This document shows positions 54,382 through 64,000 of a stretch of DNA of 64,000 nt, piece by piece. Within the stretch, counting starts at the first letter, position 1; each line of letters opens with the position of its first letter. The stretch covers positions 119,538,922 to 119,602,921 of the forward strand of contig CM077001.1 of the NCBI GenBank assembly GCA_039090855.1, given 5' to 3'. The stretch comes from Macrothele yani (lineage: Eukaryota > Arthropoda > Arachnida > Araneae > Macrothelidae). The notes under the pieces are model-generated. The model had not been told where the DNA came from. It saw only the letters and a program-made list of their open reading frames with translations, and did not search any database. The position numbers were made by a program, and so were the translations under genes.

Positions 54382-55640
54382 CACTATATTAACAAAAGTC
54401 AGCGGACACCTAGAAGAGAAACACAACATAGCAATTATTGACATACATCAGTACGGTGTCGGTCCACCTTTGGCCTTAATGTATGCACTGACCCTTCGAG
54501 ACATGCTTTCGACAAGGTTTTGGAACACAGCGATAGGTATGCGTTTCCATTCAGTACATAATGCTGCCGCTAACTGTTGCTTAGTAGGAGGCATTGGTTA
54601 CAAACTTCTTATGCGGCGCTCTAATTCATCCCATAGGTACTCTATAGGATTCAGATTAGGGCTCTATGCTGGCCAGTCCACACACGATACGGAATTATCA
54701 TCAAACCACGGCGTAACAGTTCTTGCTTTATGGCTCAGTGCATTATCCTACTGCTACCAACAAGGCTCGGTTCCATGGCATTGCCACAGAGTTGGTAGGG
54801 CATAATTGTCCAGAATATCGAGGTAGACATGCTGGTTAACAGGTTTATCCATGATAACCAATGGGCGGGGACCATACCACGAAAAACACCCCCACACGAG
54901 TACACTGCCAGCTCCAAACTTCACCGTCCGAACAGTACACTGTGGAAAGTAGCGTTCCCCGGCTGCTGCCGTACTCACACACGGCCATGAGACTGATGGA
55001 TCGTGTACCTTGATTCATCAGTCCATTGGACCCGTTTCCATTGATCAACGGTCCACGATAAATGTCCTTTACACCATGCTAAACGACGAGTGTTGCCACA
55101 GAGTTGGCAATACTTCAGAGTGAAGATGAAAGGCTTATGAGCAGCGGCACAACCACGGTAACCCATGGAATGAAGTTCTCTGCGAATGGTACGTGTACAT
55201 ACCGAGGTTGCGGCGTTTTTACTCTCATGTACACTGAGGTCTTGTGCAGTTCTCCGTCGATAAGCTGCAACGACTCTCCTGAGGCTTCGACGTCCTCTAT
55301 CACTGATTTTCTTTGGTCTGCAGGTACGTTTTGCTGCTTCAGGCACGCCATGTGCCTTCCAATTATTCAGTGCATCCAAAACAGTTGACTTGGGCATGTT
55401 TAAACGCCTCTCTGTTTCTCTTATGGACAACCCTCTAATATAACACCCAACAATATTTCCTTTCTCAAAGTCAGTTCTCTCCCGCCGCGACGTTTTTCAC
55501 TCAACCTCACAGTGCAATATGACCGCGGTCAGCTGCAGGCTTGTTTATGCCGTTTGCAGCTTTACCACGCAGCTTAACAACGCAGCGGATCCGTTCATTT
55601 GCGTTTGAAGTGGTGTCCGGTGACTTTTGTCAGTATCGTG
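54382..55640 (-). mobile_element. Tc1-like element with TIRs, transposase broken
   Basis: Ends CACTATATTAACAAAAGTCA (54382) and, in reverse complement, CACGATACTGACAAAAGTCA (to 55640). TA on both sides (54380-54381, 55641-55642). Minus-strand transposase: RETERRLNMPKSTVLDALNN (helix 1), RSLRRVVAAYRRRTAQDLSV, TRTIRRELHSMGYRG, and [20 protein letters not shown] (first Asp). Then [30 protein letters not shown], and NLNPIEYLWDELERRI, ending near 54480. A stop sits just before the second Asp, and frames shift near 54975. Spacing between the second Asp and Glu is 34 residues in the related copy at 37.6 kb. Confidence 0.92.
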
Positions 55641-55642
55641 TA

Positions 55643-56550
55643 TATACATACACAGTGGCGGACGACTCGAAAGTCATTAACGGCCTTCCAAGAGGATACA
55701 TTATTATCAAAGGACTCCAATCATAAAATTAAAGGTATATTAGCATTTCGATTTCATTAGGAGTTTACGAATTACTGCAGTGTTTGCATTAAGGCAATGA
55801 TTAACGGACATGTAATTAACAACATGTAATTGGACGTGTGATTAACTAAACGTAATTAAATTACTTTCAAATGGAAGAAGAAATTTGGCTGTAGCTGAAA
55901 TAGACTTTCGAGAGCTGTAATTCGTGTAACCGTAAAGCCAAAAAAAAAAAAAAAAAGAAAAAAAAAGAAGTAGTAAATCAGATGTAGATCTTGTTAATAA
56001 GAAAAGCATGTACGTAAGTCAACACCAAAATTTTACCATTGGTGAACCTCAACACATTAAGGTATCCAAAGAATCTGGAGTTTATATCATAGATTACTGA
56101 TAGTTTGCTTGAATATATTGTATTAATTATTCAATTTTAACTGCAATTAGTAAAAACCGGTTTTGAGTTAAAGGAAATCCCCCGAAAGCAATATAAGTTT
56201 GAAAGTCGAGAAGGGGGTTGTGGGGATTGTATCAGAAACACTATTTGTCTCAACAGAACATTTGATACGTAAGTCTTTTGTTTTTCTAAAAGCCGTTAAA
56301 CTGGTAAACAGATTTTGCCGTTTTAGCATAATTTGATTTTCTTCTGTGAGTATGGTGAAGGACAAATGTATATACATACCATACCATACTTTTTCTTTCT
56401 TGAGTTAGCATAAAGTCTGCCGGCCCAGAATATGGCGGCCCTCAGGGAATTCTCCCAGTATGCTGGAGGCTCAGTACTCGCCTGTATGTACAGTACATAT
56501 CATCAACAAGAAGCATTATCAGTCCACTGCTGGGTTAAGGTCTCCGCAAA
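55643..56550. other. no recognisable gene
   Basis: AT-rich with a poly-A stretch at 55939-55968. No supportable feature. Confidence 0.45.
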
Positions 56551-56552
56551 TT

Positions 56553-56589
<37 letters not shown>

Positions 56590-56631
56590 TGCGCGCGTAC
56601 ACACACACACACACATATATACATATATATT
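56553..56631. repeat. compound microsatellite
   Basis: CT, then CA, CG/CA and AT runs in succession, directly upstream of the Penelope-like coding region. Confidence 0.9.
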
Positions 56632-56637
56632 CTTTCT

Positions 56638-58664
56638 TGTTAATAATAAGAGCTGCTCTAGAGGTAATAGAGGACAGAGGTTATTTCGCACATCAAGCAA
56701 AGTTGATTTTGCTAACTTGCTAAAAACTCTGGAAAGCTTTAAAACTGGCACTAATTTTGTTAAAAATACTTACAAAATTCTCAAGTCCTTCAAGCACTCT
56801 GTCCTTAAATGTTTTTTCAAATTCTGGAATGAAACTGCTGACCATGTTGATAAGCATGTTTTTGCTTTGGTTCTGGACATTCTTAAACATATTCTTAAAG
56901 ATAAAATTTCTCTTAAAGAATTTTCCAGTAATTTTGTTACCATCAGGTTCCTAAATAAAGCCTACGATAATCTCAATGTAAGGAAGCTGTTCTACAATAA
57001 TGCAATTTTTTTTCCCATCCACAGGCACCAGTCTATTGTAAGTTTTAAATATGTTAAGACCTTAGGGTCAATAGTTAAAAACTACAAACTTAACTCTTCG
57101 AGCTACATTCCTGTAATTACTACTTGTTCTTGTGATGAACATAAAGAAACAGTTCACTATGATAAGAATTACAACCATATTATCACCGGAAACTTGAGTT
57201 TTGTTGAAAATGAAAAGCTTAGGAATTTATTAGAGTATGGCTCTAATTTCAGACCTTCCTTCACAATTTCCAAAGAAAGGATTCTTGAGAGCTTCACTCA
57301 AGATGTAAATAAGTACATCGTAAAAACCAGTTTAACGTACAATCAGCCTATTGAGGCCTTCGCAGAATGGAAATATAATATAATCAATAGCTTCACCGGT
57401 GAGTTGGCAGGTCTGGACTTTTGTTTCGACAGAAATCTCTTTTTCTCTGGAGAAGCTAAAAGGTCACTCTCCAAACTACAAGACCAATTTATTTTTACCA
57501 CTACGGATAAAGCTAGCAATAATTTTGCAATTATCTGTAAGAAGTTCTATTTTGAATTGTTAACTATGGAACTCAATAATAGAGTAACATACGAGCCCGT
57601 AAGTTATTCTACCAAGCAGTTAGAAAATCGGTTTAAGGTATCTCTTCAAGAAACTTAAAATTCCGCAAACTAGAAGATATGGGCCTGAATTTCCATTTCT
57701 TTTTGCAACGGTTAAGTTTCATAAGGATCCTGTGAAGTTCAGGTTCATAGCTAGTGGAGTAAGGAGTCATAAAAAGAAAATAGATCTTGCTTTTGAAGAT
57801 GTCTTAAAGAAGGTTTTGAAACACATTAGAAACTGTTCTAACTTGATGTACAGAGATTTTTGGATGATTAATAATAATGCAGAAGTAATTTCTACTATAC
57901 TCAAAGTGTGTCCCCTAGATATTAATAGTTATGATTTTGAAAACCTATATACTAATCTGCCTCTATCAGATATAATCACTACCTTTAAAGAGCTGTATGC
58001 AGAATTTAAACTTAACCAATTTGTTGATGTAGGAACTTGGAACTCTTATCTCAATTGCTGCATAAAAAATAACCATATCTTATATAATAATACTCTCTAT
58101 AAGCAAGTGAACGGTATTCCAATGGGAACATCAACGTCCACGAATATCGCTAATCTATTCCTGTTCTTTAAGGAATATAAATTCATTAAAAATCACCCCA
58201 CCTGCTCAGATAACTACCTTTACACTTTTAGATATATTGATGATCTGCTGTGTATCAATAATTCCAAAGTTATAGAGAGTGATTTTGATAATATCTATCC
58301 TAGCTCTCTTAACTTATGTAAAACCAACCACAGTAATCAGGAACTTGAGTTCCTAGACTTAAGCATTAAGCTCAACAGAGGTAACCCATCTATTAGCCTC
58401 TTTGATAAAAGAGTTAATTTTCCTTTCAAAGTAATTAAATATCTACACTGGAATAATAACATTTCAACCAAAGTAATTGAGAATGTACTAATTTCTCAGG
58501 TCCTAAGAATTTCAAGAATTTGCAGCAACAATTTGGACTTCAATTACCACATTAATATACTATTAGAAAGTTTTCTAGAGAACGAAATTCCTTCTTCTTT
58601 CATCAAAAGAACTTTAAGAAAAATTATTCTGAATAATAGAGTAAGGTTGGCAGATCTGCTTTAA
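56638..58664 (+). pseudogene. Penelope-like reverse transcriptase, one frameshift
   Basis: Two long frames (to 57658, and from about 57620 to 58664) join through one frameshift near 57620-57655. The first holds CSCDEHKETVHYDKNYNHI (paired Cys, possible metal site), GNLSFVENEKLRNLLEYGSN, and IFTTTDKASNNFAIICKKFY (the TDKG-like motif). The second reads KFHKDPVKFRFIASGVRSHK, then SYDFENLYTNLPLSDII (first Asp), GIPMGTSTSTNIANLFLF, YTFRYIDDLLC (YIDD at 58233-58244), and LEFLDLSIKLNRG. All key catalytic residues are present. No GIY-YIG nuclease follows the reverse transcriptase, and none is visible before it. The first frame extends upstream through the microsatellite to 56432, which is unlikely to be real coding sequence. 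Confidence 0.87.
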
Positions 58665-58667
58665 TTT

Positions 58668-60241
58668 TCTACACAGTTAATAATATGATTCTGACCAATC
58701 AAAGCCGTAAGGAAGTTGGCTAGAGGATGCCTATTAACTACCTAAAGGAACCTTAGTGCTATGGATATGACGGTCCTATTAAAACAAAAAAATTAAATAA
58801 TATAAACAAAATCACAAAAAAAGCTTAAAAATCTGTTTATAAAAGAAAATAAAAACAAATAAAAAAGAAAACTAGTTATTCATCACTAGGATAGCTATAC
58901 TAAAAATAGTAAAACCAACATTAAAATTAATAAGATTCTGATTAATCTATAGAAGCTCACTAAGGTGATTTAATACATGCAAAGATTATTAAATAAACTG
59001 CTCGTGTATTTTATAATATTTCTCATGTATTCTGGAGAGTTAATTCTGCTCATTCTGATCATACAGATCCACAGTCTTAAGTTTATATATTTTTTTCTCT
59101 CTGGTTAAAATCTCCGCGCGTTGGTTTCTTGCTGTATGAGGAGGCCATCAGCCCCACCCTCACTGCCCCCCAGCGTCTAGGGAGTGGCGGAAGAGGTCAG
59201 CCATGTTCTCCTCTTGTGAGGAGAAAAGTTTTTGTAACTCAAGAGGTAAGCTCTCTTCCTTGTTTTTGGGTTCTAGGTTTTATAAGTTCAATGTTTGTAC
59301 TTCATGTACCTTTTTCTCTGTCGTTTTTTAGCTTTTCAGCTTTTAAGCATTGGTTTGTCTGTTAACATTTATGCGGGTTTTAACTCTTACTTTTCTTTGT
59401 AACTTTGAGCGTCTTTTGTGGTACCTAGGAACAGAAGATGGCTAAGCTTGTTCCTTTTCTATGCGCTGTCTATGCGCTGTTTTTTCAAAGTAGTTAAGTT
59501 CTTAATAACTAATTAATTATGCACTTAAAGCACTGCTGAAATACTTTGTACATATTGCAACTAACTGTTTAAGGTATATAACTTTCACAAAGTTTTCTTT
59601 AGTTAATTATTATCTTTAACTTATTCTCGTTTTCGTGCTGTCATAAGTCGTAGAGTAGGGGGTTTTAGACTCAAGTTTTCTTTCAAAAATCTGTTCGTTA
59701 TAAATTAACATTTCCTTTTTTAATTGCAATGTAAAATTTGTTTTTCAGGTTTAAATTCTCTCTCAAACGAACTTGGAATTTCGTTATAGCTGAAAATCAT
59801 TTCTATTTATTATGTCACTCTCACAGCTTGAGTTCTCTTTAATCTTCTTCTCTGTTTAATAGTAACAGATGAAGAGCATGGGTCGGGCCATGAAGGTTAA
59901 TGGATGCAAGCGAAATTGTTAACTAGTGCTAGGTCATGCTACTCTACGGAGGACATGTCTTATATATATATTTTTTAAACTATTTTAGGTGGGAATGTTA
60001 CTTGCATCTATGGCCTTGCAGAAACCCATTTCCAACTAGGTCTTTGTGGAAGTGAGAAAATGCAGAGTTTTTGCTGGTCCTTGATAAAGCCAAGGCTCAG
60101 TATTCTCGACACCTTCTACATTCAGTTGTTTTATTTTATTTTTTTCTTTTCTCCTTTTACTCACACAGGTAGATACATAACCTTTTCTATGTTGTACTAG
60201 GTGTGAGTCAAAATTATATATGTATTTTTTTGCTTAGGTAT

Positions 60242-60244
<3 letters not shown>
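58668..60244. other. 3' flank of the Penelope-like element, no gene seen
   Basis: AT-rich sequence with a few short GC-richer blocks (59140-59220). It may include the element's 3' untranslated region. No nuclease domain and no ribozyme core that I could recognise. Confidence 0.45.

Positions 60245-60245
<1 letters not shown>

Positions 60246-60299
<54 letters not shown>
60246..60299. repeat. (TA)n(CA)n microsatellite
   Basis: Alternating TA followed by CA, ending at the probable left end of the next Tc1 element. Confidence 0.92.
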
Positions 60300-60395
60300 C
60301 AATGAACCCTTACATTATGACCACCCCCAGCCTAGAGAAATGAGCGCGCCTGGAGACCGAACAGTAGCGCAGTGAAGTTCACAAAGCAGAATATA

Positions 60396-62103
60396 CAGTA
60401 TTGGCCAAAATTGTGGAAACTTTTTGGAAATAGTGTGTTTTTGAGGTTTGATGGCTCATAAGACCACCTGTTTTTGGAGTAATACCATAAAATTATATAT
60501 CAATGGAAAGATAATTTCATCCAGAATGTAATGCAATAACTTTTATGAAGAATTTTGTATTAGAACAGCAGCTATAAAGAAAAAACGAACGTGAAACACT
60601 TAGAAAAATTGAGATATACAAAAATTATCACCATGTCAGTTAATACTTAGTTGAGTAACCTTTAGCGTTAATTACCGCCTTACAACGCCTTCCCATGGAG
60701 TGAACCAAGTTTTTTAGTTCTGTAGCTGTTATAATGTGAAACCAAGATTGAATTATTGCTTCTATTAATTGGGTTTCATTGCTGGGTTGCTTCTGATTAA
60801 CAAGTTACTTTAGTCGGCTCCATAGATTTTTGATGGGGTTAAGGTCTGGGCTATTCCCAGGCCATTCCACCAGTGGAATTGAATTATCTAGAAACTACTT
60901 TTTGCACACAGCAGCAACATGACATGAGCTGAATCCTGTTGAAATATAAATGCTTAATTATCTTGGAAAAGATCACGTGCGGAAGGCTTCAGTTTGGGCT
61001 CAAGTATTTCATTAATGTATTTTTGGCCATTTATATTCCTATTAATCACGTAAATTCTGCCCACACCTTTTGATGTCATACAACCCCAGATCATAACACT
61101 AACTGGGTGATTCACGGTACAAGCAATGCAATCAGGATGCAAATCTTCTCCGATTCTTCTCCTTACGTATTTTTATGCCATCACTACCGAACAGGGAGGC
61201 TTTGGTCTCATCACTCCAAATAACACTGTCCCATTGCTCCGCTGTCCAGTTAACATGGGTTTTAGCCCAGTTTAATCTTTTCAACCTTTGTCTGAGAGAT
61301 AAAAATGGCTTTTTTCGTGGAATTCTAGCTTTTAGATCAAATTCCTGCAGTATGCGCCGAACAGTCCTTGCACTCAACTTCACATTGCATTGAGCCATTT
61401 CATCTTGTATATACCCAGATGATTTTCTTCTGTCACCTACGCACAGTCTCTTAAATTTTTTTATCATCACTTGCTGTTGTGCAACTTTTCCTGCCTTTAC
61501 CAGTCTGGTTTTGTAGTGACTGAGTCTCCTGACACCTCTTCAAAAATGCAGAAATGCCACCTTTGGTACGTTTCCACCGATTTTTCTTCTCATTTCTTCA
61601 TAACTGAAGCTTGTTCACTTAATAGTACTATTTTACATCGCTTTCTGGGTGCCCAGTCAACTCTTTACGCCATTTCTTTAATTTTATTGCGTTTTACAAG
61701 CTCACTAAATGAAAGAACATAAAAAAAAATCAACTTGATAGCAATCACATAACATACTGACAAATGTCCTCCTCTCAGCTCCAATACATGACATCAATAG
61801 CTGAATCCTACTGTGACCTGATTGGTTCTCTAAACACTCATGCTCATTGGCTACATTCAAATGAAGGAAAACTACTTCACATCAACTTAAGCAAGTGTGC
61901 TTCTTTTTCTGGTTATTCGGCTATAACGTTTCATAGAACACAGCTAATTCAGCAACTTTGTTGCATTACATTCTCGATGAAATTATCTTTCCACTGATAT
62001 ATAATTTTTATGGTATTACTCCAAACAAAAGTGGTGTTATGAGCCATCAAACCTCAAAAATTCACTTTTTTCCAAAAGGTTTCCACAAATTTGGACACTA
62101 CTG
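60396..62103 (-). mobile_element. Tc1-like element with long TIRs, transposase broken
   Basis: The left end CAGTATTGGCCAAAATTGTG (60396) matches the reverse complement of the right end (62103) for about 150 bp, including TTTTTGAGGTTTGATGGCTC. TA on both sides. Minus-strand transposase: RLCVGDRRKSSGYIQDEMAQ, SARTVRRILQEFDLKARIPR (second helix-turn-helix), WTAEQWDSVIWSDETKASLF (first Asp near 61210), VMIWGCMTSKGVGRIYVI, and FIFQQDSAHVM (second Asp). A decayed tail runs to about 60654. Inserted in the left part of the Tc1 that continues at 62104. Confidence 0.9.
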
Positions 62104-62152
62104 TATACAACCCGAGGACCGACTTTCGGTTGGTAGAGTGTTCGGAGTCAGA

Positions 62153-63420
62153 ATGGGAAAAGCTGCCGATTTATCGGAGTTTGATAAAGGACAAATTGTG
62201 ATGGCACGGCGCCTCGGAACTAAGATCTCGGAACTCGGAAACGGTTAGTAGAGTGTTCGGAATCAGAATTGGAAAAGCTGCGGATTTATCGGAGTTTGAT
62301 AATGGACAAATTGTGATGGTACGGCGCCTCGGAACTAAGATCTCGGAAACGGTTAGTAGAGTGCTCGGAGTCAGAATGGGAAAAGCTGCCGATTTATCGG
62401 AGTTTGATAAAGGACAAATTGTGATGGTACGGCGCCTCGGAACTAAGATCTCGGAAACGGTTAGTAGAGTGTTCGGAATCAGAATGGGAAAAGCTGCCGA
62501 TTTATCGGAGTTTGATAAAGGACAAATTGTGATGGTACGGCGCCTCGGAACTAAGATCTCTGAAACCGTTAGTAGAGTGTTCGGAATCAGAATGGGAAAA
62601 GCTGCCGATTTATCGGAGTTTGATAAAGGACAAATTGTGATGGAACTAAGATCTCGGAAACGGTTAGTAGAGTGTTCCGAATCAGAATGGGAAAAGCTGC
62701 CGATTTATCGGAGTTTGATGTAGGACAAATTGTTGTGGTACGGCGCCTCGGAACTAAGATCTCTGAAACCGTTAGTAGAGTGTTCGGAATCAGAATGGGA
62801 AAAGCTGCCGATTTATCGGAGTTTGATAAAGGACAAATTGTGATGGTACGGCGCCTCGGAACTAAGATCTCGGAAACGGTTAGTAGAGTGTTCGGAGTCA
62901 GAATGGGAAAAGCTGCCGATTTATCGGAGTTTGATAAAGGACAAATTGTGATGGTACGGCGCCTCGGAACTAAGATCTCGGAAACGGTTAGTAGAGTGCT
63001 CGGAATCAGAATTGGAAAAGCTGCCGATTTATCGGAGTTTGATAAAGGACAAATTATGATGGCACGGCTCCTCGGTACTAAGATCTCGGAAACGGTTAGT
63101 AGAGTGTTCGGAATCAGAATGGGAAAAGCTGCCGATTTATCGGAGTTTGATAAAGGACAAATTGTGATGGTACGGCGCCTCGGAACTAAGATCTCGGAAA
63201 CGGTTAGTAGAGTGTTCGGAATCAGAATGGGAAAAGCTGCTGATTTATCTGAGTTTGATAAAGGACAAATTGTGATGGTACGGCGCCTCGGAACTAAGAT
63301 CTCGGAAACGGTTAGTAGTGTGTTCGGAATCAGAATTGGAAAAGCTGCCGATTTATCGGAGTTTGATAAAGGACAAAATGTGATGGTACGGCGCCTCGGA
63401 ACTACGATTTTGGAAATGGC
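62153..63420 (+). repeat. 108-bp in-frame array of a Tc1 N-terminal segment, 12 units
   Basis: ATGGGAAAAGCTGCCGATTT or a close variant starts near 62153, 62268, 62376, 62484, 62592, 62688, 62796, 62904, 63012, 63120, 63228 and 63336. 108 bp is 36 codons; each unit encodes MGKAADLSEFDKGQIVMVRR and LGTKISETVSRVFGIR. The first spacing is 115 bp because CTCGGAA is duplicated, and the fifth unit is 12 bp short. The last unit continues into the rest of the transposase. Units are very similar, so the expansion is recent. Confidence 0.95.
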
Positions 63421-64000
63421 GCGTCTTGTGGGTTGTTCACGTGTCGCTGTAGTGAGTACGTATTAAAAGTGGTGCACAGATGACCAAACAACGAACCAAA
63501 CCGTCGTCCAGCCGTGCGCCTTCCTCAGCTCATTTATGCCAGAGGGGGAACGGAGACTGTCGCGCATTGCTCACAGAGACCGCAGGATCACAGTGCGACA
63601 AATCCCCCGCAGCTGCAACAGTGGTGATCAGGACAATGTGTCACAGCAAACAGTTCATCGCATCCTTCTTCGCATGGGCCTGCGTAGCCAAACACTCAGC
63701 CGGATCTCCATGTTCACTGCGCGTTATCGCAGACAACGCATGAAATGAGCCCAGGATCATCGAGATTGGACAGTGCATGATAGGAAGAAAGTGGCCTGGT
63801 CTGACGAATCAGGATTCCTGGTGCATCACGTAGATGGCCGAGCGCGGATACGCTAATTACCAACTGAGGCAATGGCACCTGGATGCACTGTTGGGCGGAA
63901 ACTGGCAGGCCGAGGCGGTGTTTTACTGTGGGCGATGTCTTCTTGGGACACTTTAGTCCCCATTATCCCAATAGCACAATCTCTGACAACTGTCAGTTAT
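62153..64000 (+). pseudogene. Tc1-like transposase with 12-fold N-terminal repeat, partial
   Basis: After the array, MARLVGCSRVAVVSTY (rest of helix 1) is followed by a stop at 63464. Later frames give PEGERRLSRIAHRDRRITVR, TVHRILLRMGLRSQTLS (second helix-turn-helix, near 63650-63710), WTVHDRKKVAWSDESGFLVH near 63765-63830 (first catalytic Asp), and GRKLAGRGGVLLWA. The rest lies outside the window. Normal Tc1 transposases have a single copy of the repeated segment. Confidence 0.9.

Larger units (their letters stand above)
60298..64000 (+). mobile_element. Tc1-like element split by another Tc1, running off the window
   Basis: A probable left TIR (CCTTACATTATGACCACCCC near 60307) shares the ATTATGACCACC motif with the Tc1 ending at 31822. 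The segment to 60395 continues after the inserted Tc1 at 62104 (TA duplicated) and leads into the transposase. The right end lies beyond 64000. Confidence 0.7.

Overview
The window is eukaryotic, animal-type DNA with no recognisable single-copy host gene. Almost everything I can identify is a transposable element, an element remnant or a tandem repeat. The mix is Tc1 and mariner DNA transposons, Penelope-like and Jockey-like retroelements, several tRNA-derived repeat families and many minisatellites. This fits a repeat-rich arthropod, and from general familiarity with such sequences I lean to an arachnid (spider). That assignment is inference and was not checked against any database.

Layout. 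1-8.8 kb: a tRNA-related inverted-repeat element, a decayed Tc1 pseudogene whose coding region has expanded into 52-bp and 90-bp arrays, minisatellites, and one Tc1 copy with both terminal inverted repeats (TIRs) and TA target duplications. 8.8-18 kb: a deep nest. A Penelope-like element appears to be split by a Tc1, which holds two miniature LTR elements, further Tc1 copies and a SINE. A 39-bp minisatellite and another miniature LTR element follow. 18.2-19.1 kb: a piggyBac-like nonautonomous element made mostly of two minisatellites. 24.2-28.6 kb: a 4.4-kb DNA transposon with TIRs of about 330 bp and a broken minus-strand gene of a family I cannot name, itself hit by a Tc1. 29-41 kb: SINEs, a mariner inside a Tc1, a 600-bp palindrome made of two SINEs, a 60-bp minisatellite, mariner remnants and a foldback element. 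41.5-43.2 kb: an 84-bp minisatellite. 44.5-49.5 kb: tRNA-related repeats, a second copy of the 25.5-kb Tc1, and the best-preserved miniature LTR element. 50.4-53.1 kb: a 5'-truncated Jockey-like LINE next to a SINE with the same 3' tail. 54.4-64 kb: Tc1 copies, a large Penelope-like reverse transcriptase, and a Tc1 whose N-terminal DNA-binding segment is repeated about 12 times.

The most interesting system is a family of miniature LTR retrotransposons (called TRIM-t here; four copies at 10.0-12.0, 13.6-14.0, 17.6-18.0 and 48.9-49.5 kb). Their 140-163 bp LTRs each contain a tRNA-like sequence with A-box and B-box motifs. The 5' LTR is followed at once by a TGGCGCCC-type primer-binding site, and the short interior keeps a hairpin whose stem changes in a base-paired way between copies. 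A second theme is that Tc1 and mariner transposase coding segments have repeatedly become tandem arrays at independent loci.

Working labels used below: SINE-1 (tRNA head with a GGCGCAGTGG-type A box), SINE-2 (tail shared with the Jockey-like LINE), repeat-A (tRNA-like core inside longer direct or inverted repeats), TRIM-t (miniature LTR family).
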